This document shows, one piece after another, positions 18,094 through 26,272 of a stretch of DNA of 64,000 nucleotides. Numbering within the stretch: the stretch's first letter is position 1; every line of letters starts with the position of its first letter. Location: assembly GCA_000701625.1 (NCBI GenBank), contig JNJK01000002.1, forward strand, positions 124,001 to 188,000, read 5' to 3'. Under the pieces are notes generated by a model, which saw only the letters and a list, made by a program, of their open reading frames with translations, did no database searches and had not been told where the DNA came from. Made by a program: the position numbers and the translations under genes. The stretch is from Lachnospiraceae bacterium MC2017. Its GTDB lineage: Bacteria; Bacillota; Clostridia; Lachnospirales; Lachnospiraceae.

Positions 18094-18372
18094 TCAAAGC
18101 AAGAATGTTGGTAGTTCATCGTTCACGCCATAATGAACATTAATCCCTTTATCTTTTGCGATAGTTGCAAAAACCTGCTTGTCCGTACCGGACACAACAT
18201 GTGCTTTAACTTCTGTCTTTTTTGAGGCAGTTCTCTTTTTCGCAGCTTTTGCAGATACGGTTTTTTTCACTGTTTTTTTCTCTTCTGTATTAACTGCTTC
18301 AGCCTGTTTTACATTCTCCTCAGGATTAACTGTTGCTGCTGCACGTTCAATGCTGCTCTTTCCAAGTGTCAT
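18094..18372 (-). CDS. Small basic Lys/Ala-rich protein
   Basis: Protein of 92 residues starting MTLGKSSIERAAA. A low-complexity Lys/Ala/Thr middle (KKTVKKTVSAKAAKKR) and a conserved-looking end (GVNDELPTFLL) are visible. I recall similar small proteins with this opening and a GVND-LP-LL ending in Lachnospiraceae, but know of no function. A GGAGGAAATG-like site precedes the start. It lies between the mutarotase-like gene (16 bp) and parA (78 bp). Nucleic acid or nucleoid binding is possible from composition only. Confidence 0.6.
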   Translation of the reverse strand: MTLGKSSIERAAATVNPEENVKQAEAVNTEEKKTVKKTVSAKAAKKRTASKKTEVKAHVVSGTDKQVFATIAKDKGINVHYGVNDELPTFLL

Positions 18373-18450
18373 ATCTCATTTCCTCCATAAATATCCACTT
18401 AAAATATCTGATCGTTTCAGGATGTCCGTTTGTATGTGGACTTTTACCGT

Positions 18451-19233
18451 TTACATTCTCTTTAAAATCTCATCTGTCAGATTCCTGTACTCTTCCGCAC
18501 TTCGGGCATTTTTCCTGTAGGCAGTCACAGGCTTACTATTATCCTGCGCCCACTCTACCATACTGTCATTTCGGATCACTGTGTCAAAAACATAGATTTC
18601 TTTCATTTCGCTCAAAAATTCTTCCGTCTGACGGAAATAGTTCTTCCTGACATTGACTCTCGTTAGCACTATCCCAAGAATCCCAAGTGCCGGATTCTTT
18701 TTCTCCGCTTCTTTTATGAAAGATACCATGCTGGCAAGTCCAAAAAGCCCCCAAGGCGATGCTTCCACAGGTATCACCACATGATCTGTCACATGAAGCA
18801 CATTTCTGTCCCAAAGACCTATGGTCGGAGGTGTGTCTATTACTATGTAATCATACTCTCCTGACTCCCTCACTTCAGCGATCACATTCTTAAAGACATC
18901 TTCCCGACCGCCCTTTTTGAATAGTTCCTCTTCGATCCCGCTCATTAGCATGGATGATGGAACCAGATCCAGATTTTCATAGGGTGTTCGTATGATAGTA
19001 TCCGATATATCTTTTTCCGCAAGGATCGCAGTGTACAGATTATTATCACTCTGCGCCAGGCTCAGAACCTCATCCTCTCCAAGAAAAGACAGTGACAGAT
19101 TCATCTGCATGTCACCATCTATCATCAGAACCTTTTTTCCCTTATCAGCCAGACAATACGCCACATTAGAACAGGTCGTTGTTTTACCCGATCCCCCCTT
19201 ATTATTCGCGAAGGTAATCACTTCGGTCTTCAT
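18451..19233 (-). CDS. Orphan ParA-family ATPase
   Basis: Protein of 260 residues with a deviant Walker A motif KGGSGKTTT near 12-20, switch/Walker B segments VLMIDGD and YIVIDTPP, and the ParA/Soj layout. Such ATPases position chromosomes, plasmids or protein clusters on the nucleoid. No ParB or parS-like site is seen nearby, so classical partitioning is not supported. The neighbour downstream is a small basic protein. No plasmid or phage genes surround it. Confidence 0.85.
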   Translation of the reverse strand: MKTEVITFANNKGGSGKTTTCSNVAYCLADKGKKVLMIDGDMQMNLSLSFLGEDEVLSLAQSDNNLYTAILAEKDISDTIIRTPYENLDLVPSSMLMSGIEEELFKKGGREDVFKNVIAEVRESGEYDYIVIDTPPTIGLWDRNVLHVTDHVVIPVEASPWGLFGLASMVSFIKEAEKKNPALGILGIVLTRVNVRKNYFRQTEEFLSEMKEIYVFDTVIRNDSMVEWAQDNSKPVTAYRKNARSAEEYRNLTDEILKRM

Positions 19234-19336
19234 ATTCTGTCACCCTCCCCTTACATTTTTCTGTACCCATTTTAACATGACAACAGGCCGAATTGATACG
19301 CATGTTTTCGTTTTTCCCCGTTGCGTGAAACGTCAA

Positions 19337-19418
19337 TGTTCCTGTTCACTCGCTTACAGCTCGCTCACGTAACGGATTTTGCCAATTAAATCGCCTTCGG
19401 CGATGGGCAAAATCCAAT
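19337..19418 (+). repeat. Palindromic repeat module B, copy 1
   Basis: Begins with a CACTCGCTTACAGCTCG box and GTAACG, followed by a 10-bp stem GGATTTTGCC (19374-19383) / GGCAAAATCC (19406-19415). The box recurs at 41395-41426 and, reversed, at about 30646-30680. It lies in the 580-bp gap between parA and the binding-protein gene. The stretch from 19419 to 19578 holds further short inverted repeats but no gene I can support. Confidence 0.55.
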
Positions 19419-19578
19419 GGCTTTTCAACGTTTTTGGTCGTAAACTCCGCAGTAAATGCTCCGTTTACGTCTGAACTGTAACACGTCAATCCCATTCGGG
19501 CGGGACGTTCGCACTTTTCTCTCCACCGGAGCGAGCCAGCGAGCAACCGGTTCGTCACACTTGACTCTATGTAAGTCA

Positions 19579-19751
19579 GCGCGAGATGTATCACCGTACC
19601 TGAAGCATCATTTAGAGGCGTTTAGCCGGAGAATGATACACTGTCCGTATCGCTGCGCGAGCCCGTTCTAAGGGCGAGTGCTTAGCGAGACGTGACCGGG
19701 ATTATTCGACGGCTGCCGAGATGCTTCATGGTACGGTGATACATCTCGCGC
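19579..19751 (+). repeat. Palindromic element, arms unique to this locus (copy E1)
   Basis: Near-perfect ~31-bp inverted arms (19579-19609 and 19720-19751; outer part GCGCGAGATGTATCACC / GGTGATACATCTCGCGC) enclose ~110 bp. The core (GATACACTGTCCG, CGCGAGCCCGT, GGGCGAGTG, CGTGACCGGGATT) recurs at 44220-44391, where the arms have a different sequence. No open reading frame is present. It ends in GTCAC, as other copies do. Confidence 0.75.
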
Positions 19752-19761
19752 GTCACCATAG

Positions 19762-19794
19762 CAAAAGAGGACGAGCAAACGCCCGCCCTCCTCT
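19762..19794 (-). terminator. Terminator of the rhamnose-type ABC transporter operon
   Basis: Stem AGAGGA / TCCTCT with inner CGGGC/GCTCG pairing; on the minus strand it runs into TTTTG. It lies 20 bp past the stop of the binding-protein gene. Confidence 0.7.
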
Positions 19795-19814
19795 GTGGTT
19801 AAGATATAAAGGGA

Positions 19815-20966
19815 TCAATAAACATCCTTCCACTCTGTGATGTTATCAGGATCAAATTTGAAAGGAGGTCCAAGAATAATCTCAGAACCATTGTCACCTG
19901 CATCTGTAAGAGTATAATCACCCATATCGCCAGCTGTGAAAGAATCACCAATAGCACCTGTAATATCACCGTTTACAAGAGCAATAGCAGAATAAGCTGC
20001 CAGTCTGCCAAGGTCGATAGGATTCCACAGGAACATGTATGGGCAGGAATGAGCATCATCAGCACCGATGTACTCAGCCATCTCGGAAGGAAGACCGAGA
20101 CCTGTAAGCTTTACAGAAGAACCCTGATCCTGAAGAACCTTAGCTGCCGCAGAAACACCAACGGTAGTAGGTGCGCAGATAACCTTGAGATCAGGATACT
20201 TTGAAAGAAGTGCCTGAGTCTGATCTGTAGACTTCTGAGGTTCATCATCACCATAAGCAACTTCAACAAGCTCAAGGTTAGCATACTTAGAATCACCCTC
20301 AGCAATAGACTTCATAGCATCGATCCATGCATTTTGGTTAGTAGCCTGAGAAGTGGCAGAAAGGATAGCATACTGACCCTCACCGCCTGTCAGATCATAA
20401 ACAGCATCGAGAAGAGTCTGACCAACCTCCTGAGTACCAGCCTGATTAACAAAAGTCATGCGGGAATCAGCATTCGTCTTGGAATCAAAGCTGTTAACCT
20501 TGATTCCTGCTGCCATAGCTTCCTCAAGCGTAGCCTGAAGTGCATTCTCATCATTAGCAGCAACAGAAATAGAATCAACGCCCTGGGAAATAAGAGACTG
20601 AATAGCTGTAATCTGAGCATCAACCGTAGCTGCTTCAGGCTCCTTAACTACAACTGTACCGCCGGCTGCTTCAATAACCTCCTTAAAGCCTTCCTCTTCC
20701 TTTGTGTTGTATGCATTACCTGCAGACTTAACAACTATCGCGAAAGTCTTTCCGGAAGCACCTGCTCCAGATGTTGCCTCTGCTGCCGCTTCTGCCCCTG
20801 ATTCACTCGCTGTATCTGCAGCAGGAGCTGCCTCGCTTGTTGCCGGAGCTGCCTCGCTTGTTGCCGGAGCTGCCTCACTTGCTGCACCTGTAGAACCGCC
20901 GCAGCCGGACAGAAGTGCTGCTGTCATAGCTGCTGAAAGCAGTACACTTAATGCTTTTCTTTTCAT
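19815..20966 (-). CDS. Sugar ABC transporter substrate-binding lipoprotein (RhaS-like)
   Basis: Captures a sugar outside the membrane for the importer encoded just upstream. Protein of 383 residues with a lipoprotein signal peptide ending LLSGC (lipidated Cys22). A low-complexity Ala/Ser/Glu/Pro linker with SEAAPAT repeats follows, then a type I periplasmic-binding fold (FAIVVKSAGNAYNT, LISQGVDSISVAAND, GLGLPSEMAEYI). Overall it resembles RhaS, the rhamnose/autoinducer-2 group of binding proteins. It is the last gene of the ATPase-permease-permease-SBP operon. Substrate is inferred; rhamnose is favoured by the nearby mutarotase-like gene. Confidence 0.8.
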   Translation of the reverse strand: MKRKALSVLLSAAMTAALLSGCGGSTGAASEAAPATSEAAPATSEAAPAADTASESGAEAAAEATSGAGASGKTFAIVVKSAGNAYNTKEEEGFKEVIEAAGGTVVVKEPEAATVDAQITAIQSLISQGVDSISVAANDENALQATLEEAMAAGIKVNSFDSKTNADSRMTFVNQAGTQEVGQTLLDAVYDLTGGEGQYAILSATSQATNQNAWIDAMKSIAEGDSKYANLELVEVAYGDDEPQKSTDQTQALLSKYPDLKVICAPTTVGVSAAAKVLQDQGSSVKLTGLGLPSEMAEYIGADDAHSCPYMFLWNPIDLGRLAAYSAIALVNGDITGAIGDSFTAGDMGDYTLTDAGDNGSEIILGPPFKFDPDNITEWKDVY

Positions 20967-21035
20967 AAATAATATCCTCCTTAAATTTGATACCTGTTTA
21001 TACTCAACACCTCACCGGATGTCAGTACCACTACC

Positions 21036-22046
21036 TCATCGAGCTTGTTTAAGCTTCCTGCGCGCCTTGATATTTGCCTGAATTCCCGGAATCAATACAG
21101 CAATGATCAGCATCGCTCCAATAATGACCAGGATAAGCTGTGAATTAAGATTGATCTGTCCAAGCGCGATTCTAAGCAGAACAATGATCGCGCCTGCAAT
21201 GATGGCTCCTATCAGATTTCCCTTACCACCTGTAGTGGCTATACCTCCAAATACGCACATCGCTATGACTTCCATTTCAAAACCCTGACCTGTCGTCGTA
21301 TTTGCCCCATACATATATGCTGTAAGAAACAGTCCACAGGCACCTGCCATAAGTCCCAGAAGACTATATGCAATAAACCTGCATTTCTGAACCTCAACAC
21401 CAGCATAAAATGCAGAAAGCTTATTAGAACCTATCGCATAAAGCTCACGACCAAAAGTGCATTTCGCAAGAACCACTGTAAAAATAACCGCCGCAATGAT
21501 CACTACAAAAAGCACTACCGGAACCGGTCCGATCTTTCTAGAAAGAGGCATGATCTTCTTCGTATCATTGAAAGACACCGAACCACCACTTCCAAGTGAA
21601 ATCTCCGCAATACCACGGTAGATAATCTGTGTTCCAAGTGTAATGATCATACTCGGAAGTTCCGGAAATCTGGTTGCAACAGTTCCGTTTACCATTCCGC
21701 AAATAAGGCCGACCACAAGACATCCTATATATGTAACAATCGCCGGAGCACCTGCATTGCTTATAAAACAGGTCATCGTAGCACAAAGACACACGATCGA
21801 TCCAACCGAAATATCAATGTCCCCAAGAACCAGAATATAAGCCATCGGAAACATCATTAAGATCTCTGCGAGATACTTTGGCATCTCTCGTAAGATATTT
21901 GTAACCGTATAACTCGGTGAAATACTCGCATTAAAAATATTAAGTAAGATTATCAGTACAAACAGTACGCCTTCCCAACTCAGAATAAGCTTCTTGAAAC
22001 TGACATCCTGTTCCGCTTTAATGGAACGTCCGGATTTTCCTGCCAT
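21036..22046 (-). CDS. Sugar ABC transporter permease (RhaQ/RbsC family)
   Basis: Membrane subunit of 336 residues with about eight to ten spans. Family motifs: ILVLGDIDISVGSIVCL after the second or third span and AIGSNKLSAFYAGVEV in the cytoplasmic loop, the EAA-like contact site in BPD_transp_2 permeases. It pairs with the permease encoded immediately upstream, whose stop codon overlaps its ATG by one base (TAATG). The two should form a heterodimeric pore. Confidence 0.85.
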   Translation of the reverse strand: MAGKSGRSIKAEQDVSFKKLILSWEGVLFVLIILLNIFNASISPSYTVTNILREMPKYLAEILMMFPMAYILVLGDIDISVGSIVCLCATMTCFISNAGAPAIVTYIGCLVVGLICGMVNGTVATRFPELPSMIITLGTQIIYRGIAEISLGSGGSVSFNDTKKIMPLSRKIGPVPVVLFVVIIAAVIFTVVLAKCTFGRELYAIGSNKLSAFYAGVEVQKCRFIAYSLLGLMAGACGLFLTAYMYGANTTTGQGFEMEVIAMCVFGGIATTGGKGNLIGAIIAGAIIVLLRIALGQINLNSQLILVIIGAMLIIAVLIPGIQANIKARRKLKQAR

Positions 22047-23026
22047 TACATTTCCCTCCTCTCAAGGTTCTGCTTATCGATCATTCTCTGGCTAACAACA
22101 TTGACGATGACAACCACCAGAATAATGACACCCTTGACTGTGTTCTGTGCGATAGAGGGCACATTCACAAGCGGGAGAGCCTTTGCAACGATAGCAAGTA
22201 TCAGTGCTCCTAAAAATGTACCGACGATCGTTCCGCGTCCACCACTCATCGATACACCACCGATAACGCAAGCTGCGATAACATCCATCTCCTTACCATA
22301 CTGCATATTTGGCTGAGCAGATGCATATATAGAAACCGAAAGTGCACCGGCAAGACCTGCCATAAGTCCCATGATGGTATATGCTGAAATTAGTACATTA
22401 TCTACGTTTATACCTGAAACTCTTGCAGCCTCAGCATTTGCTCCTACCGCATAGATTTTCCTTCCAAACTTTGTCCACTTCATAAGGACAAAGAAAAGGC
22501 CATAAACTATGATCAAAATTATGTACGGGCCCACAGTTCCATCCTTACCAAACTTAGCAAACTGCGATACATCTTCACCCGAAGCCCAGGAACTGTTTCC
22601 AACCACATATGCCATTCCTCTCCAGATATACATGAATCCCATGGTGCATATGATAGGAGCAACTTTACCCTTTGAAATAATAAGACCATTTAAAAATCCG
22701 GCGAGACACCCTATGACCATCGCAATAAGAAACATAAGCAGCGTGCTCTGAACAATGTCATGTTTCTGCAGCATACCTATCGACATTCCCGAAAATGCCA
22801 GTGTAGATGTAATGGAAATATCAATACCCGCTGTAAGCATTACGCAGAACATTCCAACCGCCATGATCATGATGATCGCATTATTTCTGAATATCTGCGC
22901 TATATTCGTTGGTGAAAAAAATGTCGGATTTAAGACCGTAACAACAATTCCCAATACTATCAGGATGCAAAAAAGCAATGCTTCTCTGGATCCTGTTATT
23001 TTTTTTATTAATGATTTCTGTTCCAT
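22046..23026 (-). CDS. Sugar ABC transporter permease (RhaP/RbsC family)
   Basis: Second membrane subunit, 326 residues. FCVMLTAGIDISITSTLAFSG corresponds to the family GGIDLSVGS segment, and AVGANAEAARVSGINV is the ATPase contact loop. It overlaps both the ATPase stop and the next permease start by one base each, indicating translational coupling. Together with the partner permease, ATPase and binding protein it makes a complete CUT2-class importer. Confidence 0.85.
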   Translation of the reverse strand: MEQKSLIKKITGSREALLFCILIVLGIVVTVLNPTFFSPTNIAQIFRNNAIIMIMAVGMFCVMLTAGIDISITSTLAFSGMSIGMLQKHDIVQSTLLMFLIAMVIGCLAGFLNGLIISKGKVAPIICTMGFMYIWRGMAYVVGNSSWASGEDVSQFAKFGKDGTVGPYIILIIVYGLFFVLMKWTKFGRKIYAVGANAEAARVSGINVDNVLISAYTIMGLMAGLAGALSVSIYASAQPNMQYGKEMDVIAACVIGGVSMSGGRGTIVGTFLGALILAIVAKALPLVNVPSIAQNTVKGVIILVVVIVNVVSQRMIDKQNLERREM

Positions 23027-24546
23027 TACTGAGCCGCCTCCCTTTTCTTGTCATTGTGTTCCATCGAAAGAGAAAGGATGTGTTCCTGAGTTGCCTCCTC
23101 ACGATTCAGGCAGCCTGTGATGCGGCCATTACACATTACATAGATCGTATCCGACATACCAAGGATCTCCGGCATTTCTGAAGAGATCATGATTATTGCA
23201 TAACCTTTCTTTGCAAGTTCCCCCATAATGGCATAAATCTCAGCTTTAGCTCCTACGTCAACACCCTTTGTAGGCTCATCAAGTATGATCACTTTCATAT
23301 TGTCCTGAGCTAATGCCTTAGCTACGACAACCTTCTGCTGATTACCGCCTGAAAGAGAGCTTGCCGGATCAAATATAGAAACTGCCTTTGTGTCGACTTC
23401 TTCCAGGAAATCTCTGGCCAGTTCATTTTCTTTTTTTATGTCGTTAAAAAATCCCTTTGCGAGTTTCTTCTGTATGGGAAGAGTCACATTTCTGCCCAGC
23501 CCCCATGTAAGTATCAGTCCCTGTGTAGATCGATTTTCAGGAAGCAGGATAATTCCTTCTTTCATAGCATCCGAAGGCTTTTTTATTTTCAACTGCCTTC
23601 CATTGAGAAAAACCTTACCTTCATCTGGCTTTGTAATACCACATACCGCTTCCATAACCTCAGTACGTCCGGCACCTACAAGTCCAGTCATGCCAACTAT
23701 CTCACCGGCATGAACACTGAGAGACACGTTTTTGAAAAATCCTGTCCTGCTAAGTCCTTCTATCTTAAAGATCTCTTCTCCGATCTTTACATCAGGCTTT
23801 GGGAACATATCCGTGATCTCACGACCTACCATTGCTTTAATGAGATCTGCGTTGGTAATCTTGTCTACATCATAAGTACCAATATACTGCGAGTCACGGA
23901 ATACCGTTACACGACTCGCCAGTCTGTACATATCTTCAAATCTATGGGAGATGAAAATAACCGATACACCGTCATCTCTTAATTTCTCAACGATTCTGTA
24001 AAGTTCCTCCGACTCATTTGCTGTAAGTGAAGCTGTAGGCTCATCCAGGATAACTATCTTTGCATTTGTCGAAAGAGCTTTTGCAATCTCCGTCATCTGC
24101 TGCTGTGCAACCGAGAGCGCTCCCATTTCATCCGTAGATTTAAAATTAGCATGAAGCTTTGAAAGAAGTTCATCCGCCTGACGGTTCATCTCTTTCCATT
24201 GGATCATCCCATTTTTTATGATCTCATGACCCATGAAAATATTCTCTGCTACAGAAAGCGTCGGATACGTCGTAGGATGCTGATACACTGCTGCAATACC
24301 TGCTTTGGATGCATCTTTCGGCCCCTTGAAATGTACCTCTTCTCCATTGAGATACATATGACCTTCTTCTGCTGCGTGTACGCCGGTGATAACCTTTATG
24401 AATGTGGACTTACCCGCACCGTTTTCTCCCATCAGCGCATGGATCTCACCGCGTTTCAGCTGGAACTGCACACGATTAAGCGCTTTAACACCAGGGAATA
24501 TCTTCGTAATATCTTTTAGTTCAAGAATATATTCCGAATCTGACAT
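23026..24546 (-). CDS. Sugar ABC transporter ATP-binding protein (RhaT/RbsA family, double ATPase)
   Basis: Energises CUT2-class sugar uptake. Two fused ABC domains: Walker A GENGAGKST in the first half, then LSVAQQQM; the second half has a degenerate Walker A (GLVGAGRTE) and the signature LSGGNQQK. This asymmetry is normal for RbsA/MglA-type proteins. The frame is open a further 106 codons upstream into the divergent promoter region, but MSDSEYILELKD with AGGAG 6 nt before it is the family start. That gives 506 residues. It is first in its operon and diverges from the two-component genes. Confidence 0.9.
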   Translation of the reverse strand: MSDSEYILELKDITKIFPGVKALNRVQFQLKRGEIHALMGENGAGKSTFIKVITGVHAAEEGHMYLNGEEVHFKGPKDASKAGIAAVYQHPTTYPTLSVAENIFMGHEIIKNGMIQWKEMNRQADELLSKLHANFKSTDEMGALSVAQQQMTEIAKALSTNAKIVILDEPTASLTANESEELYRIVEKLRDDGVSVIFISHRFEDMYRLASRVTVFRDSQYIGTYDVDKITNADLIKAMVGREITDMFPKPDVKIGEEIFKIEGLSRTGFFKNVSLSVHAGEIVGMTGLVGAGRTEVMEAVCGITKPDEGKVFLNGRQLKIKKPSDAMKEGIILLPENRSTQGLILTWGLGRNVTLPIQKKLAKGFFNDIKKENELARDFLEEVDTKAVSIFDPASSLSGGNQQKVVVAKALAQDNMKVIILDEPTKGVDVGAKAEIYAIMGELAKKGYAIIMISSEMPEILGMSDTIYVMCNGRITGCLNREEATQEHILSLSMEHNDKKREAAQ

Positions 24547-24641
24547 CAATCTCTCCTCTGTGACCATCATTTTTTCGCATTTACTGCTTTTCATAGCTAT
24601 ATTATTAAGCATGTTGTACAACAATAAAATCGTAATATTTT

Positions 24642-24670
24642 TTGATAGGGGTAAAATTTTATGATAGTAT
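24642..24670 (+). promoter_or_regulatory. Promoter of the YesN/YesM two-component genes
   Basis: TTGATA (24642-24647), 17 bp, TAGTAT (24665-24670), 45 bp before the response-regulator ATG. The 169-bp divergent region also has a GTTGTACAAC palindrome near 24613 and a weaker minus-strand promoter candidate (TTGTTG-17-TATAGC) for the transporter. Confidence 0.6.
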
Positions 24671-24715
24671 ACGAAAAGAAGGTAATTTTTAGGTAATAGT
24701 GGAGACTTATTATAT

Positions 24716-26272
24716 ATGAAGATACTTATAGCAGATGATGAAATACTGACCCGTGAAGGCTTAAAAAAAAATATCGACTGGTCGCGTCTCGGTATCACCG
24801 AGATACTTGAATCCGACGACGGACTAAGCGCACTTGACACGGCCAAGCGTGAACATCCTGACATTATTTTAAGCGATATCCGGATGCCTCGCCTGAATGG
24901 ATTAGAACTGGCTCACGAGCTACGAAAGATCATGCCTGATATAAGTATCATATTTATGAGCGGTTTCTCCGATCGCGAATATCTAAAAGCCGCTATCCGG
25001 CTAAAAGCTGTGAGCTATGTGGAAAAGCCTGTAAACATATCCGAATTAGAGGACGCTATTTTAGAGGCTGCTGAAAACAACCGGACTTTTCACCGCTCCC
25101 AGCAGACCCTTCAGCGGGATATGCTGGCACAAGCCGGCCGCCTTGCGTTATGGATGACATTACCTCCGGGACAAGCCGGAGTTTTTTCTGATACTATGCT
25201 TCAGGACGCTGATCCTTCTCTCCGTTCTGACATGTATTTCATGTGCTTTATCGTGAAATTTTCTTCCCCTACGGAAACAATTCCTGAAGAAATGTGGCAG
25301 AGATTTCTGGCTCCTTTTGATTCTGCGCTATCCAGCATGCATATGTCAGAGCTCCATGTAGAAAAGCACGATGTTTATCTCGTGTTCCATGTTTATAGCG
25401 TTATAAAACCTGATAAAAAAACGATTCGGCGTATTAGTAATGCTCTTGAAAAATGTATGAACGGTCTTCCATCATTTTTTATTTCTTCCGGTTCCGTGGT
25501 ATCCGGTATAGAAAACGCCTACCGTTCATATAACTCTGCGGTCGTACTGATGCAGAGTAGTTTCTTCTCAGATTGGAATACCTGCCTTTTTACCGATACA
25601 AATGCGCCCTCCGATCCGGCTTTTATACCCGATGCAGCCACAACCTACCGCGATATTCTTTTAACCGGTGACGCAGACCGTATCCGTAAATTTGAGGATC
25701 AGCTCTTTAATTCCTTTAAAAACAGCCGGAAACTCATGCCCAACCAGGTAAAGGATATCTATTACCAGCTGTTTCTCTCAATTGTTTATATCTGCCGCAC
25801 ACAAAATCTACATCAGGATTCTCTTATCGCTATAAATGAATCCATGATGGATCATATACAGAAATGCAGTACTCTCAGAGAATTAGCGGAACTACTCCAC
25901 AGTAAATCCGATGAATACATCCATCTTATCAAGACGAAAGAACCCGAAAATCCGGTAATCATTTCGATACGTGATTATATTCATAAGAATATTGCCCGGG
26001 AAAATCTATCCGTAAAAGAGATCGGCGAGTATGTACATCTGACGTCAACCTACGTATGTACAGTTTTTCGTAATGCGACAGGCACAACACTTAACCAATA
26101 CATTACTCAGGTACGCATGGATCAGGCCAAAAAACTGCTTTCAGAAACCACGCTTTCAGTATCGGATATTTCCTCTCGCGTTGGTTATTCCGACGGAAAT
26201 TACTTCGGAAAGTCTTTTAAGAAATATTCCGGCCAAACTCCGTCCGAATATAGAGAGAAGGCTTCCATATGA
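24716..26272 (+). CDS. Response regulator, YesN/AraC type
   Basis: Protein of 518 residues. An N-terminal receiver domain has the phosphorylated Asp54 (IILSDIRMP) and an acidic pocket at DDE (7-9). A ~280-residue middle region has no clear motif. The C-terminal AraC helix-turn-helix pair (SVKEIGEYVHLTSTYV, then VSDISSRVGYSDGNYFGKSF) binds DNA. It probably activates the divergent sugar importer when phosphorylated by the kinase encoded next, whose start overlaps its stop by 4 bp. Confidence 0.9.
   Translation: MKILIADDEILTREGLKKNIDWSRLGITEILESDDGLSALDTAKREHPDIILSDIRMPRLNGLELAHELRKIMPDISIIFMSGFSDREYLKAAIRLKAVSYVEKPVNISELEDAILEAAENNRTFHRSQQTLQRDMLAQAGRLALWMTLPPGQAGVFSDTMLQDADPSLRSDMYFMCFIVKFSSPTETIPEEMWQRFLAPFDSALSSMHMSELHVEKHDVYLVFHVYSVIKPDKKTIRRISNALEKCMNGLPSFFISSGSVVSGIENAYRSYNSAVVLMQSSFFSDWNTCLFTDTNAPSDPAFIPDAATTYRDILLTGDADRIRKFEDQLFNSFKNSRKLMPNQVKDIYYQLFLSIVYICRTQNLHQDSLIAINESMMDHIQKCSTLRELAELLHSKSDEYIHLIKTKEPENPVIISIRDYIHKNIARENLSVKEIGEYVHLTSTYVCTVFRNATGTTLNQYITQVRMDQAKKLLSETTLSVSDISSRVGYSDGNYFGKSFKKYSGQTPSEYREKASI

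Noticed and set aside
18451-19233. A plasmid or chromosome partition locus (parABS)
   Set aside because: No ParB-like gene or parS-type palindrome is present near this ParA.
23026-24864. A 612-residue reading of the sugar ABC ATPase with a 106-residue N-terminal extension
   Set aside because: The extension reads through the divergent promoter region and is low-complexity Ser/Ile/Tyr. MSDSEYILELKD with a good ribosome site matches the family start.
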